Assembly (NCBI RefSeq): GCF_019890635.1
Contig: NZ_JAIOAB010000067.1
Span: forward strand, 1-38,055
Length of the DNA stretch: 38,055 nt
DNA from: Streptomyces sennicomposti
GTDB lineage: Bacteria > Actinomycetota > Actinomycetes > Streptomycetales > Streptomycetaceae
Direction: 5' to 3'
Position 1 is the first letter of the stretch; each line of letters opens with the position of its first letter. This document shows, piece by piece, positions 16,240 to 24,356 of this stretch. The translations under genes and the position numbers were made by a program. The notes below the pieces were generated by a model. That model was not told the DNA's origin. It searched no databases and was given only the letters and a program-made list of their open reading frames with translations.

Positions 16240-17577
16240 TCACAGCGCCACGACGAACGTCTCCGCGTCCCGCTCCGGCCGTTCCCGAGGCGCCTCCGCC
16301 GGATGCCCGACCGCCACCGCCCCCATCGGGTCCCACCCGGCGGGCAGCCCCAGCACCTCCCGCACCACGTCCCGGCAGAACATCGTCGAGGACACCCACG
16401 CCGAGCCGAGCCGCTCCCCGGCCAGCGCGACCAGGAAGTTCTGCACCCCGGCCCCGGCGGCCACCACGAACATCTCCCGCTCGGCGCCGTCGCGGCGCGC
16501 GTCGCCGTAGGTGTGCGAGCCGTCCATGACGAGACACGGCACCACCAGATACGGCGCGCCCCGCAGCACGTCCCCGCGCCGCACCCGCTTGGCGATGGAC
16601 TCCTCGCTCTTGCCGTCGCGCCGCAGATCCGCGATCCACGCGTCCCGCATCGCGTCCAGCAGCCGCGTGCGGACCTCGGCGGTCTCCAGCAGCACGAACC
16701 GCCACGGAGTGGTGTGGTGCGGCGCGGGCGCGGTCACCGCGGCGGCCACCGCGCGCCGCACCGCGCCGGGATCGACGGGCTCGTCGGTGAAGGCCCGCAC
16801 GGTACGCCGCTGGGTCACCGCCTCCCGTACGGCCTCGGAGGTGCCGAGCCGGAACATGTCGTCGCGCGCGTCGCGCACCAGGGCCCGCGCGCCCTCGCCG
16901 TCGCCGTCGGCCAGCACGTGCGGCAGGCCGCGCACCACGGCGACGGGCAGCCCGGCGGCCTTGCCCTTGACCAGGTCGCCGGCGGCGGCGAGTTCGTCGG
17001 CGGTGGCGACGACGGTCGCGCTGAGCGGGTTGCCGTGCGCGTCGGCGCCGCCGCGCAGGTCGTCCAGGACGCGCAGTCCGGCCGCGCCGATGGCGACGTC
17101 GGTGAGCCCGGCCCGCCAGGGGCGGCCGAAGGTGTCGGTGACGACGACGGCGACATCGACGCCGAGGGCGTCCCGCAGGCCCTCGCGGATCGCCCGCGCG
17201 GAGGCGTCGGGGTCCTCGGGCAGCAGCAGCACGGTGCCGGGCCGGGTGTTGGAGGCGTCGACCCCGGCGGCGGCCATGACCAGCCCCTGCCGGTTCTCCA
17301 CGATGCGCAGCGGCCCGCGCCGGGCCACCACCCGCACCGTCTCGGCGTCGATCGCGGCCTCCCGGTCGGCCGCCTCCACCAGGCGCCCCTCCGCCTTGGA
17401 GACGATCTTCGAGGTGACGAGCAGCACGTCCCCGTCGGCCAGAGCCGGTTCCGCGGCGGCGATCAGCTTGGCCAGGTCGTCGCCCTCGGCCACCTCGGGG
17501 ATGCCGGGCACGGCCCACACCCGGAACGCGGGGGCCGCCGCGCCTTCCGGGCCGGCCGCCGTCGGGGCGCCGCTCAT
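16240..17577 (-). CDS. fbiB: bifunctional F420:gamma-glutamyl ligase / nitroreductase-domain protein FbiB
   Basis: Adds gamma-linked glutamates to coenzyme F420-0 in the cytoplasm; in mycobacterial FbiB the C-terminal domain also binds F420 and FMN and reduces dehydro-F420. 445 residues, close to the roughly 450 of mycobacterial FbiB. The N-terminal CofE domain (about 15-250) has LLVTSKIVSKAEGR, TVRVVARRGPLRIVENRQGLVMAAAGVDASN and VVVTDTFGRPWRAGL. The C-terminal nitroreductase domain starts at about residue 256 (QRRTVRAFTDEPVD) with TTPWRFVLLE and later AGAGVQNFLVALAGERLGSAWVSS. The ATG overlaps the fbiA stop by 4 bases (ATGA), so the two are translationally coupled. Confidence 0.95.
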   Translation of the reverse strand: MSGAPTAAGPEGAAAPAFRVWAVPGIPEVAEGDDLAKLIAAAEPALADGDVLLVTSKIVSKAEGRLVEAADREAAIDAETVRVVARRGPLRIVENRQGLVMAAAGVDASNTRPGTVLLLPEDPDASARAIREGLRDALGVDVAVVVTDTFGRPWRAGLTDVAIGAAGLRVLDDLRGGADAHGNPLSATVVATADELAAAGDLVKGKAAGLPVAVVRGLPHVLADGDGEGARALVRDARDDMFRLGTSEAVREAVTQRRTVRAFTDEPVDPGAVRRAVAAAVTAPAPHHTTPWRFVLLETAEVRTRLLDAMRDAWIADLRRDGKSEESIAKRVRRGDVLRGAPYLVVPCLVMDGSHTYGDARRDGAEREMFVVAAGAGVQNFLVALAGERLGSAWVSSTMFCRDVVREVLGLPAGWDPMGAVAVGHPAEAPRERPERDAETFVVAL

Positions 17578-18533
17578 ACGGCCCGCACCTCCTCGGCCAG
17601 GGCCAGCGCCTCGCGCGCCATCTGCGCGGCGGCGTCCACGTCGGTCATCATCAGCGGCACCGCCCGGCAGCGGATGCCGGCCGCCTCCACCCGCTCCACC
17701 GAGGCCTCGTCCACCGTGTCCACGAGCCAGCCGTCCAGCAGCCCCGAGCCGTAGTGCTCGGCCACCGCGGCGGCCGTGGACTCCACGCCCACCGCCGCGA
17801 GGACCTTGTCGGCCATCCCGCGCACGGGCGCGTCCCCGACGATCGGGGACAGGCCGACGACCGGCACCCCGGCCTCGGCGATCGCCTCCCTCATGCCGGG
17901 CACGGCCAGGATGGTGCCGACGGAGACGACGGGGTTGGACGGCGGGAAGAGCACCACGTCGGCCGCGGCGATCGCCTCCAGCACGCCCGGCGCCGGCTTG
18001 GCCTGCTCCGCGCCGACCGGCACGACCGCCTCGGCCGGGACCGAGGCCCGCAGCCGCACCCAGTACTCCTGGAAATGGACCGCCTTGCGCTCGCCGTCCA
18101 GTTCGACGGCGACATGGGTCTCCACCCGGTCGTCGGTCATCGGGATCAGCTTCACGCCCGGCTGCCAGCGGTCGCACAGCGCCTCGGTGACCGCGCTGAG
18201 CGGGTATCCCGCGCCGAGCATCTGGGTGCGCACGATGTGCGTGGCGAAGTCCCGGTCGCCGAGCCCGAACCACTCCGGGCCGACGCCGTACGCCGCGAGT
18301 TCCTCCTTGAGGTGGAAGGTCTCCTCGGCGCGACCCCACCCCTGTTCCTCGTTGATGCCGCCGCCGAGCGTGTACATCACCGTGTCCAGGTCCGGGCAGA
18401 CCTTCAGCCCGAAGAGGTGGATGTCGTCGCCGGTGTTGCCGATGACCGTGACGTCCGCGTCCGGCACGGCCTTCTTCAGACCGCGCAGGAACCGGGCGCC
18501 ACCGATGCCGCCTGCCAGAACCACAATCCGCAT
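17574..18533 (-). CDS. fbiA: 2-phospho-L-lactate (or phosphoenolpyruvyl) transferase FbiA/CofD
   Basis: Transfers the phospholactyl/phosphoenolpyruvyl group from the guanosine-activated donor to Fo, giving (dehydro-)F420-0. 319 residues from the ATG at 18533; the frame is open upstream but only low-complexity Arg/Ala there. CofD hallmarks: MRIVVLAGGIGGARFLRGL, VIGNTGDDIHLFGLKVCPDLDTVMYTLGG, the central RTQMLGAGYPLS, and LFPPSNPVVSVGTIL followed by GLSPIVGDAPVRGMADK. It is first of the fbiA-fbiB pair. Which donor is used is not readable from sequence; actinobacterial FbiA uses the phosphoenolpyruvyl form. Confidence 0.95.
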   Translation of the reverse strand: MRIVVLAGGIGGARFLRGLKKAVPDADVTVIGNTGDDIHLFGLKVCPDLDTVMYTLGGGINEEQGWGRAEETFHLKEELAAYGVGPEWFGLGDRDFATHIVRTQMLGAGYPLSAVTEALCDRWQPGVKLIPMTDDRVETHVAVELDGERKAVHFQEYWVRLRASVPAEAVVPVGAEQAKPAPGVLEAIAAADVVLFPPSNPVVSVGTILAVPGMREAIAEAGVPVVGLSPIVGDAPVRGMADKVLAAVGVESTAAAVAEHYGSGLLDGWLVDTVDEASVERVEAAGIRCRAVPLMMTDVDAAAQMAREALALAEEVRAV

Positions 18534-18729
18534 GCGCCCAAGTCTGGCAGGCGGGTCCGACAACGCGGTACGCGGTCGCGCCCGGCACCCGCACGAGTGC
18601 CCGCCGCCCCTCGCCCGCCCGGCGTCCCGCGCACACGCGCCCGCCGCCCGCACGCGCGTCCGCCGCGCCTCGGGCTCCCCGCGCGCCGCGGGCTCCCGGC
18701 GCCGTGCCGCGCCCTCACCCGGTGCCGCC

Positions 18730-19251
18730 TCAGGCGTTGACGGCGTCCAGCGGCTCGTACGGCCCGGCCACGGCGCCGGCGCACCGGGCGGCGTCGTGCA
18801 TGGGCATCTCGGTGAGGCCGGGGAAGTAGACGTGCAGGCTGACGGCGGGGCGCAGCGTGTCGTTGACGACCTCGTGCGCGTACCCCGGCGCGAAGACGCG
18901 CTGCGCGCCCGCGTCCAGCGCGCGCGTGCCGCGTCCGGTGCGCTCGGTCAGCGTGCCCTCCAGGACGGTCAGCACGCCCGAGGACCGGCCGTGGTCGTGC
19001 AGCCCGGTGCCCTGCCCGGGCACCCAGGACAGCAGCCACACCTCGTAGCCCGGGCCGGTGCCCAGGCGGTGGTACCAGCGCGTCGTCGCGTCGTAGCGGA
19101 CGAGGGGGCGCCACCGGTCGGCGTCGGCGGCGATCGAGCGGGCCAGCCCGGCGAACTCGGCCACGGTGGCGGGGTGCTCGCGCGGGGCCTGGAGCAGGTG
19201 GGGGACTTCGAGGATGTCGCCGGCGATCTGGAGGTCGCTGTCGCTGTTCAT
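18730..19251 (-). CDS. cysteine dioxygenase family protein
   Basis: Cupin-fold non-heme iron enzyme of 173 residues, predicted to oxidise L-cysteine to cysteine sulfinate, the first step of cysteine catabolism. The metal site is visible as GLHDHG (His85, His87) and YAHEVVN (His126), the three-His facial triad of cysteine dioxygenases. The segment RWYHRLGTGPGYEVWLLSWVPGQ upstream is typical for bacterial members. The ATG at 19251 has GAGGA about 13 bases upstream. A cysteine-rich 30-codon reading frame lies 101 bases ahead of it (see 19353-19445), pointing to control by cysteine supply. A related thiol dioxygenase specificity (for example 3-mercaptopropionate) cannot be excluded. Confidence 0.88.
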   Translation of the reverse strand: MNSDSDLQIAGDILEVPHLLQAPREHPATVAEFAGLARSIAADADRWRPLVRYDATTRWYHRLGTGPGYEVWLLSWVPGQGTGLHDHGRSSGVLTVLEGTLTERTGRGTRALDAGAQRVFAPGYAHEVVNDTLRPAVSLHVYFPGLTEMPMHDAARCAGAVAGPYEPLDAVNA

Positions 19252-19299
19252 GGGGTGCGGTGGTTCCTCGGTGAGGGCGGGTCAGCGGGGGAACGGGTC

Positions 19300-19321
19300 G
19301 CCCGGCCGTGGGGGGCCGGAC
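19300..19321 (-). promoter_or_regulatory. candidate attenuator hairpin before the cysteine dioxygenase gene
   Basis: In the minus-strand RNA, GUCCGGCC and GGCCGGGC form an 8-bp stem (one G-U pair) around CCCCAC. Directly 5' of it, CAGCCGC (plus 19323-19329) can pair perfectly with GCGGCUG in the last cysteine codons of the leader frame (plus 19357-19363). Ribosome position on the Cys codons would decide whether that long-range pairing forms. Confidence 0.4.
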
Positions 19322-19352
19322 GGCGGCTGGAGCGCGCGGAATGCGCGAGGGC

Positions 19353-19445
19353 TCAACAGCCGCAGCAGCGACAGCTACAGCGAGCGCGGGCAGCACCGAG
19401 GGACCCGGCGGTGCGGGTCGAGGTGAGTGCCGAGTTCGCGAGCAT
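19353..19445 (-). CDS. cysteine-rich leader peptide upstream of cysteine dioxygenase
   Basis: A 30-codon frame from the ATG at 19445 (a GTG at 19451 is an alternative start) that begins MLANSALTSTRTAG and ends CSCRCCGC before TGA. Five of the last eight codons are cysteine and a sixth residue is Ser; the rest of the peptide has none. The nearest good ribosome site, GGAGG, is somewhat distant. The next gene encodes cysteine dioxygenase, 101 bases on. Polycysteine leader frames that attenuate sulfur genes are established in mycobacteria, and short annotated leader peptides precede sulfur genes in Streptomyces. Here the peptide probably has no function of its own; ribosome pausing at the Cys codons would be the signal. 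Translation is unproven. Confidence 0.65.
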   Translation of the reverse strand: MLANSALTSTRTAGSLGAARARCSCRCCGC

Positions 19446-19923
19446 GCCCACAAGGACACCGGCTCACACCTCCAGTGTCAACTCGACGCCCGGAATGTGG
19501 GACATGTTTCACCTCATCCGGTTCATCTCCCAGGTGAAAGGTTTGCTCATCGGGGTAGCGGGACACATGCGGCACATGCCGGGCGCGCAAGCGCCGTTGC
19601 CATCCCGTGATCCGACTGTGATCAGGGCCGCTTCGGCGCGCGTGTCGGAACGAGATCGAAGGCCTGGGCGTCCTTGCCTGTGCGGGCCCCGACGGGGGTT
19701 CCGCGCGGGACCGGAGGTTCTCGGGGCCCTGCGGTGTGTCAAGGTTTATGCCGATTTGAACACTTACTGCAGGGGCTTGGTTCCGCAGAGTGAATAAGGG
19801 GCCCAATAGCAGATCTCGGCTTGACTCGCCCGGAGCAGCACACTTGTAATTTCACTCGTGTCGTTCAGCCGGGATCGGTAACGGCTACATCACGGGGACG
19901 CGAAAGACAGACGAGGGGCGCAC
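19446..19923. promoter_or_regulatory. shared upstream region of whiB and the cysteine dioxygenase leader
   Basis: A 478-bp gene-free stretch of clearly lower GC than its surroundings (for example 19,740-19,880), as expected for promoters. It must hold the promoter(s) of whiB to the right and of the leader-cysteine dioxygenase unit to the left. S. coelicolor whiB is known to have a vegetative and a sporulation-linked promoter. I cannot assign hexamers or BldD/WhiA sites with confidence. Open frames here have no coding character. Confidence 0.6.
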
Positions 19924-20187
19924 ATGACCGAGCTGGTGCAGCAACTGCTGGTCGACGACGCGGACGAGGAACTCGGCTGGCAGGAGCGCGCGCTGTGCGC
20001 CCAGACCGACCCCGAGTCCTTCTTCCCCGAGAAGGGCGGCTCCACCCGCGAGGCCAAGAAGGTCTGCCTCGCCTGCGAGGTCCGCTCCGAGTGCCTCGAG
20101 TACGCCCTCGCCAACGACGAGCGCTTCGGCATCTGGGGCGGCCTGTCCGAGCGCGAGCGGCGCCGTCTGAAGAAGGCCGCCGTCTGA
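19924..20187 (+). CDS. whiB: WhiB sporulation transcription factor
   Basis: Iron-sulfur transcription factor required for sporulation septation; in Streptomyces it acts together with WhiA. 87 residues, the usual length for developmental WhiB. Cluster ligands are Cys25, Cys48, Cys51 and Cys57 (C...C-x2-C-x5-C). The Wbl turn motif FGIWGGLSERERR starts at about 68, and the basic C-terminus RRRLKKAAV contacts DNA. The region just before the first Cys, ELGWQERALCAQTDPESFFPEKGGSTREAK, is classic. A purine-rich GACGAGGGGCGCAC precedes the ATG. Flanking genes (cysteine dioxygenase and fbiAB to one side, the large glycosyltransferase to the other) match the whiB locus I recall from other streptomycetes. 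Confidence 0.97.
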   Translation: MTELVQQLLVDDADEELGWQERALCAQTDPESFFPEKGGSTREAKKVCLACEVRSECLEYALANDERFGIWGGLSERERRRLKKAAV

Positions 20188-20195
20188 CCCTCCAC

Positions 20196-20220
20196 CGCCT
20201 GCCCGGCTTCTCCGCAGGCG
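20196..20220 (+). terminator. weak hairpin after whiB
   Basis: CGCCTGC / GCAGGCG, a 7-bp stem with an 11-base loop, 9 bases after the whiB stop. Possible terminator; no T-run. Confidence 0.4.
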
Positions 20221-20276
20221 TCCGGCCGCCCCTTCGCGCGGCCCGGCATCCGGCCGGACTCCACGGCCGACGGCCG

Positions 20277-20352
20277 CGTGCACATCACCGGCCACGTGCA
20301 CATATCCCCAGGCAAACCTCACGAACGGCCCGTCGCGGGTGGGTTGTCCACA
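20277..20352 (+). promoter_or_regulatory. CGTGCACAT direct repeat and a DnaA-box-like TTGTCCACA
   Basis: CGTGCACAT occurs at 20277-20285 and 20295-20303, 18 bp apart, that is on nearly the same DNA face. A perfect Streptomyces-type DnaA box, TTGTCCACA, is at 20344-20352. All lie in the 281-bp gap before the large glycosyltransferase gene. A single DnaA box may be chance; this is not an origin. Confidence 0.3.
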
Positions 20353-20468
20353 GGCGGCGGGCCGCCGTCATGGCCAGCCAGTAGTGTGGTCGCTCGTCCG
20401 AGACGCCCCGCTGCCTCAAGGAGCACCGGCGTCCACCGCAGTCCACCGAACCGGGGCCGTGTATCTCG

Positions 20469-23400
20469 ATGTCCGTGCACAGCCATACGGCAGCCCACTA
20501 CGACGTCACCGCGGCGGCGCCGGCCGCCCCCGAGCGCGCGCCGGCGACCGGCCCGGACGGCGCGCCGGAGTACCCGCGGCACGTCGTCACCGCCGTCCTC
20601 GTCTCCCACGACGGCGCCCGCTGGCTGCCCGACGCGCTCGCCGGCCTGCTCGGCCAGGAGCGCCCCGCGCAGTACGCCGTGGCGGCCGACACCGGCAGCG
20701 CCGACGCCTCCGCGCAGATCCTCACCGACGCCCTCGGCGCCGACCGCGTACTGCACCTCGCCCGGCGTACCGGCTTCGGCCAGGCCGTCGAGGAGGCCGT
20801 CCGCACCGCCCCGTACCTCACCCCGGACGACCTGCCGTACCTCAAGCGCCCCAGCGGCTGGGACCCCGTCACGCGCACCTGGCGCGACGACGCCTACGAC
20901 CTGCCCGACCTGCCGCACGGCGAACCGGTGCAGTGGCTGTGGCTGCTGCACGACGACTGCGCCCCCGAACCCGACGCCCTCGCCCAGCTGTTGCGCGTCG
21001 TCGACGACGAGTACGAACTCGGCCGCCAGGACGTCGCCGTCGTCGGCCCCAAGCTGCGCGGCTGGTACGACCGCAGGCAGCTCCTCGAAGTGGGCGTCAG
21101 CATCGCCAACTCCGGCCGCCGTTGGACCGGCCTTGACCGCCGCGAACAGGACCAGGGCCAGCACGACCACGTCCGGTCCGTGCTGTCGGTGTCCACCGCC
21201 GGAATGCTGATCCGCCGTGACATCTTCGAACAGCTCGGCGGGTTCGACCGCCGGCTGCCCCTGATGCGCGACGACGTCGACCTGTGCTGGCGCGCCCACG
21301 CCGCCGGCCACCGCGTCCTGATCGCCCCCGAGGCCGTCGTACGCCACGCCGAGGCCGCCTCGCGCGAACGCCGCACCGTCGACTGCGTCGGCCGCACCTC
21401 CCGCCCGTCGCCCGACCGCCACCCCTCATCGACGCGCTTCGCGCGGCAGGGTGCATCCCCGCACAAGGTCGACAAGGCCGGCGCCGTCTACACCCTCCTC
21501 GTCAACACCCGCACCGCCGCCCTGCCCTGGGTGCTGCTGCGCCTCGTCCTCGGCACCCTGCTGCGCACCGTCGCCTACCTGGTCGGCAAGGTCCCCGGCC
21601 AGGCCCTCGACGAGATCCGCGGCCTGCTCGGCACCCTGCTGCGGCCCGAGCGGATCGTCGCCGGCCGCCGACGGCGCGGGAAACCGCAGATCGACAAGGG
21701 CGAACTGCGCGCCCTCTTCCCGCCGCCCGGCGCCACCGTCCGGGCCACCGTCGAACAGGTCGCGGGCAACCTCGTCGGCCGCTCCGACCCCGAGGCCTCC
21801 TCGGCCGGCCGGCACGGCGGCGCGGTCGAGTCCGGACCCGGCGGCGACGACGCCGACTTCCTGGAGATCGAGCAGTTCGCCCGCCTCAAGCGCATCGCCC
21901 GCAAACCCGGCCCGGTGCTCTTCCTGGTGCTGCTGCTCGTCTCCCTGGCCGCCTGCCGGGGCCTGCTCGGCGGCGGCGCCCTCACCGGCGGCGCCCTGCT
22001 GCCCGCCCCCGCCGACTCCGGCGACCTGTGGGCCCGCTACCTGGACGCCTGGCACCCCGTCGGCACCGGCGGCACCCCCGCCGCCCCGCCCTACCTGGCG
22101 CTCGTGGCCATGCTGGCCTCCGTGCTGTTCGGCTCCACCGGCCTCGCCGTCACCGTGCTGCTGATCGGCTCGGTCCCGCTGGCCGGGTTCACCGCGTACT
22201 TCGCCTCCCGCCCGCTCGTCCCCTCCCGGCTGCTGCGCGCCTGGGCGGCCGTCGCCTACGCCTTCCTGCCCGCCACCACCGGGGCGCTGGCCGGCGGCCG
22301 GATCGGCACCGCCGTGCTGGCCGTGCTGCTGCCGCTCATCGCCCGCGCGGGCATCGCCGCCAGCGGCCTGGCCCACTCCTCCGGCGCCCGCGGCAGCTGG
22401 CGCGCCACCTGGGCGTACGCGCTGCTGCTGACCGTCGCCACCGCCTTCACGCCCATCGTGTGGCCCATCGCGCTGGTCCTCGGCCTCGGCGTGCTCGCCG
22501 TGCGCCGCCGCGACCCGCTGGCCTGCGGACTGCGCTTCCTGGCCCAACTGGCCACCCCGCTGCTGATCCTCGCCCCCTGGTCGCTGTCCCTGCTGCCGTT
22601 CGGCTTCTTCACCGAGGCCGGCCTCGACTACGGCGCCTCGGCCGCCTCCGCCCTGGACCTGCTCGGCGCCGGCCCCGGCGGCCCCGGCACGGTGCACGGA
22701 CTGATGCTCATCGGCATCGTCCTGGCCGCCCTCGCCGCCCTGCTGCGCTCCGAGCGCCGGTTCGCGATCCTGGCGGCCTGGACGGTCGCCCTGGTGGCGC
22801 TCGTCCTCGCCGTCCTGTCCAACCGCTCGACCTGGGCCGGCCCCGCCACCCTCGTCTACGGCCTCGCCCTGCTGGCCGCCGCCCTGCTCGGCGCCGACGG
22901 GGCACGCGCGCGCGTGGCCGAGCAGAGCTTCGGCTGGCGCCAGCCCGTGGCCGCGCTGATCGCCTTCGCCTCGGCCGCCGGCCCCCTGCTGGTCGCCGCC
23001 GGCTGGATGATCCGCGGCGCCGACGGCCCGCTGGAGCGGCGCGACCCGGTGCAGGTGCCCGCGTTCGTCGCCGAGGAGAGCAGCACCCGCGACCAGGCCC
23101 GCACCCTGGTCCTCGACAGCGACTCCGCCGCCCACGTCGGCTACATGCTGGTGCGCGGCTCCGGCGTGCGCATGGGCGACGCCGAACTGGCCGACGCGGC
23201 CGGCGAGAACAGCGCCCTCGGCAAGGTCGTCGCCAACCTGGTCGCCGGCTCCGGCGCCGACCAGGCCGGCCAGCTCGGCGGGTTCGCCGTGCGCTACGTC
23301 CTCGTCCACAAGGGCGCGCCCCGCGAGATCAGCCGCGTCCTGGACGCCACTCCCGGCCTGACCCGGCTCAGCCAGCAGGACGGCAGCGCCCTGTGGCGGG

Positions 23401-24356
23401 TGGACCGCGAGGTCTCCCGCGCCGCCGTCGTCCCCGCCGCCGGTTCCGGCTCCACCGCCACGGGCTCCGGCACGGCCGCCGCCCAGCCGGTGGCCGCCGG
23501 ACCCGTCGAGATCCACACCACGATCCCGTCCGGCGCCGCGGGCCGCGTCCTGCGCCTCGCCGACTCCGCCGACCCGGCCTGGACCGCCACCCTGGACGGC
23601 AAGCCGCTCACCCGCACCACCGTCGACGGATGGGCCCAGGGCTTCCAGCTGCCCGCCTCCGGCGGCAGGCTGGACGTCACCTTCGACACCCCGATCGCCC
23701 ACACCGCCTGGCTGTGGACCCAGGGCGCCCTCGCCCTCGTCCTCGTCGTCCTCGCCCTGCCCGGCCGCCGCCGCGAGATCGACGACGACCTGCCCGAGGA
23801 GCAGCCGGCGCCCGCCGAGGCGATCACCGGCGACGGCCGCCGCGCCCGCCGGCTGCGCGCCCAGGCGGAAGCCGCCGAGGCCGCCGAGGCGGCGGAGGAC
23901 GGCCAGGAGCACCCGGCGGCCGCGCCCCCCGTCCCGCAGGAGGCCCCCGCGGTCCCGCACCAGCACGCCTACGGCGACTGGGACACGCGAGCCGCCGACA
24001 GCGACACCCACACCGACGCCGGAACCGACGCCTACGCGGAAACCGGCGCCGCGCCCGGATACGGCGGCTACGGCGACGGGCAGTACGGCGCCGTACCGCC
24101 CCAGCAGTACCCGGCGGACCCGTACGGCCAGGCGTACCCGGGCGGCCAGGACGGCCAGGGCGGCCACCCCGCCCCCGGCGGCCAGGGCGACCCCTACCAG
24201 GGCGTCCCGTACGACCCGTACGGGTACGGCGACCAGACCCAGCAGGGAACCTACGGGCAGCCGTACCACCAGGGGTACGAGGAGCAGCCGTACGACCCGG
24301 CACAGCACCACCCGCACGGCAACGGCAGTGAGCGCCCCGACGGGAGCCAGCAGTGA
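20469..24356 (+). CDS. giant polytopic family 2 glycosyltransferase
   Basis: 1,295-residue membrane glycosyltransferase. A cytoplasmic GT2 domain (about 38-300) has VVTAVLVSHDGARWLPDALAG, LLHDDCAPEPDAL (about 159, metal-binding Asp pair), VSTAGMLIRRDIFEQLGGFD and RDDVDLCWRAHAAGHRV (about 267). A linker with one hydrophobic segment follows. From about 480 to 860 there are many transmembrane helices (GPVLFLVLLLVSLAACRGLL onwards). A soluble, probably extracytoplasmic domain spans about 860-1075, then a final helix near 1085. The tail (1,100-1,295) is disordered: acidic/Ala, then Tyr/Gly/Gln/Pro repeats (GYGGYGDGQYG). The architecture suggests assembly or export of a wall polymer, but the sugar is unknown. 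The stop overlaps the next start by 4 bases. Confidence 0.9.
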   Translation: MSVHSHTAAHYDVTAAAPAAPERAPATGPDGAPEYPRHVVTAVLVSHDGARWLPDALAGLLGQERPAQYAVAADTGSADASAQILTDALGADRVLHLARRTGFGQAVEEAVRTAPYLTPDDLPYLKRPSGWDPVTRTWRDDAYDLPDLPHGEPVQWLWLLHDDCAPEPDALAQLLRVVDDEYELGRQDVAVVGPKLRGWYDRRQLLEVGVSIANSGRRWTGLDRREQDQGQHDHVRSVLSVSTAGMLIRRDIFEQLGGFDRRLPLMRDDVDLCWRAHAAGHRVLIAPEAVVRHAEAASRERRTVDCVGRTSRPSPDRHPSSTRFARQGASPHKVDKAGAVYTLLVNTRTAALPWVLLRLVLGTLLRTVAYLVGKVPGQALDEIRGLLGTLLRPERIVAGRRRRGKPQIDKGELRALFPPPGATVRATVEQVAGNLVGRSDPEASSAGRHGGAVESGPGGDDADFLEIEQFARLKRIARKPGPVLFLVLLLVSLAACRGLLGGGALTGGALLPAPADSGDLWARYLDAWHPVGTGGTPAAPPYLALVAMLASVLFGSTGLAVTVLLIGSVPLAGFTAYFASRPLVPSRLLRAWAAVAYAFLPATTGALAGGRIGTAVLAVLLPLIARAGIAASGLAHSSGARGSWRATWAYALLLTVATAFTPIVWPIALVLGLGVLAVRRRDPLACGLRFLAQLATPLLILAPWSLSLLPFGFFTEAGLDYGASAASALDLLGAGPGGPGTVHGLMLIGIVLAALAALLRSERRFAILAAWTVALVALVLAVLSNRSTWAGPATLVYGLALLAAALLGADGARARVAEQSFGWRQPVAALIAFASAAGPLLVAAGWMIRGADGPLERRDPVQVPAFVAEESSTRDQARTLVLDSDSAAHVGYMLVRGSGVRMGDAELADAAGENSALGKVVANLVAGSGADQAGQLGGFAVRYVLVHKGAPREISRVLDATPGLTRLSQQDGSALWRVDREVSRAAVVPAAGSGSTATGSGTAAAQPVAAGPVEIHTTIPSGAAGRVLRLADSADPAWTATLDGKPLTRTTVDGWAQGFQLPASGGRLDVTFDTPIAHTAWLWTQGALALVLVVLALPGRRREIDDDLPEEQPAPAEAITGDGRRARRLRAQAEAAEAAEAAEDGQEHPAAAPPVPQEAPAVPHQHAYGDWDTRAADSDTHTDAGTDAYAETGAAPGYGGYGDGQYGAVPPQQYPADPYGQAYPGGQDGQGGHPAPGGQGDPYQGVPYDPYGYGDQTQQGTYGQPYHQGYEEQPYDPAQHHPHGNGSERPDGSQQ

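Noticed and set aside
16240..18636. 798-residue minus-strand frame across fbiB and fbiA
   Set aside because: Only the part from 17577 is FbiB; the rest is out of frame with the clear CofD protein of fbiA.
20344..20352. Replication origin because of a perfect DnaA box
   Set aside because: Only one box was found, with no dnaA or dnaN nearby; origins have many clustered boxes.
21426..24317. 963-residue antisense frame over the large glycosyltransferase
   Set aside because: A composition shadow rich in Gly, Ala, Val and Gln with no motifs.
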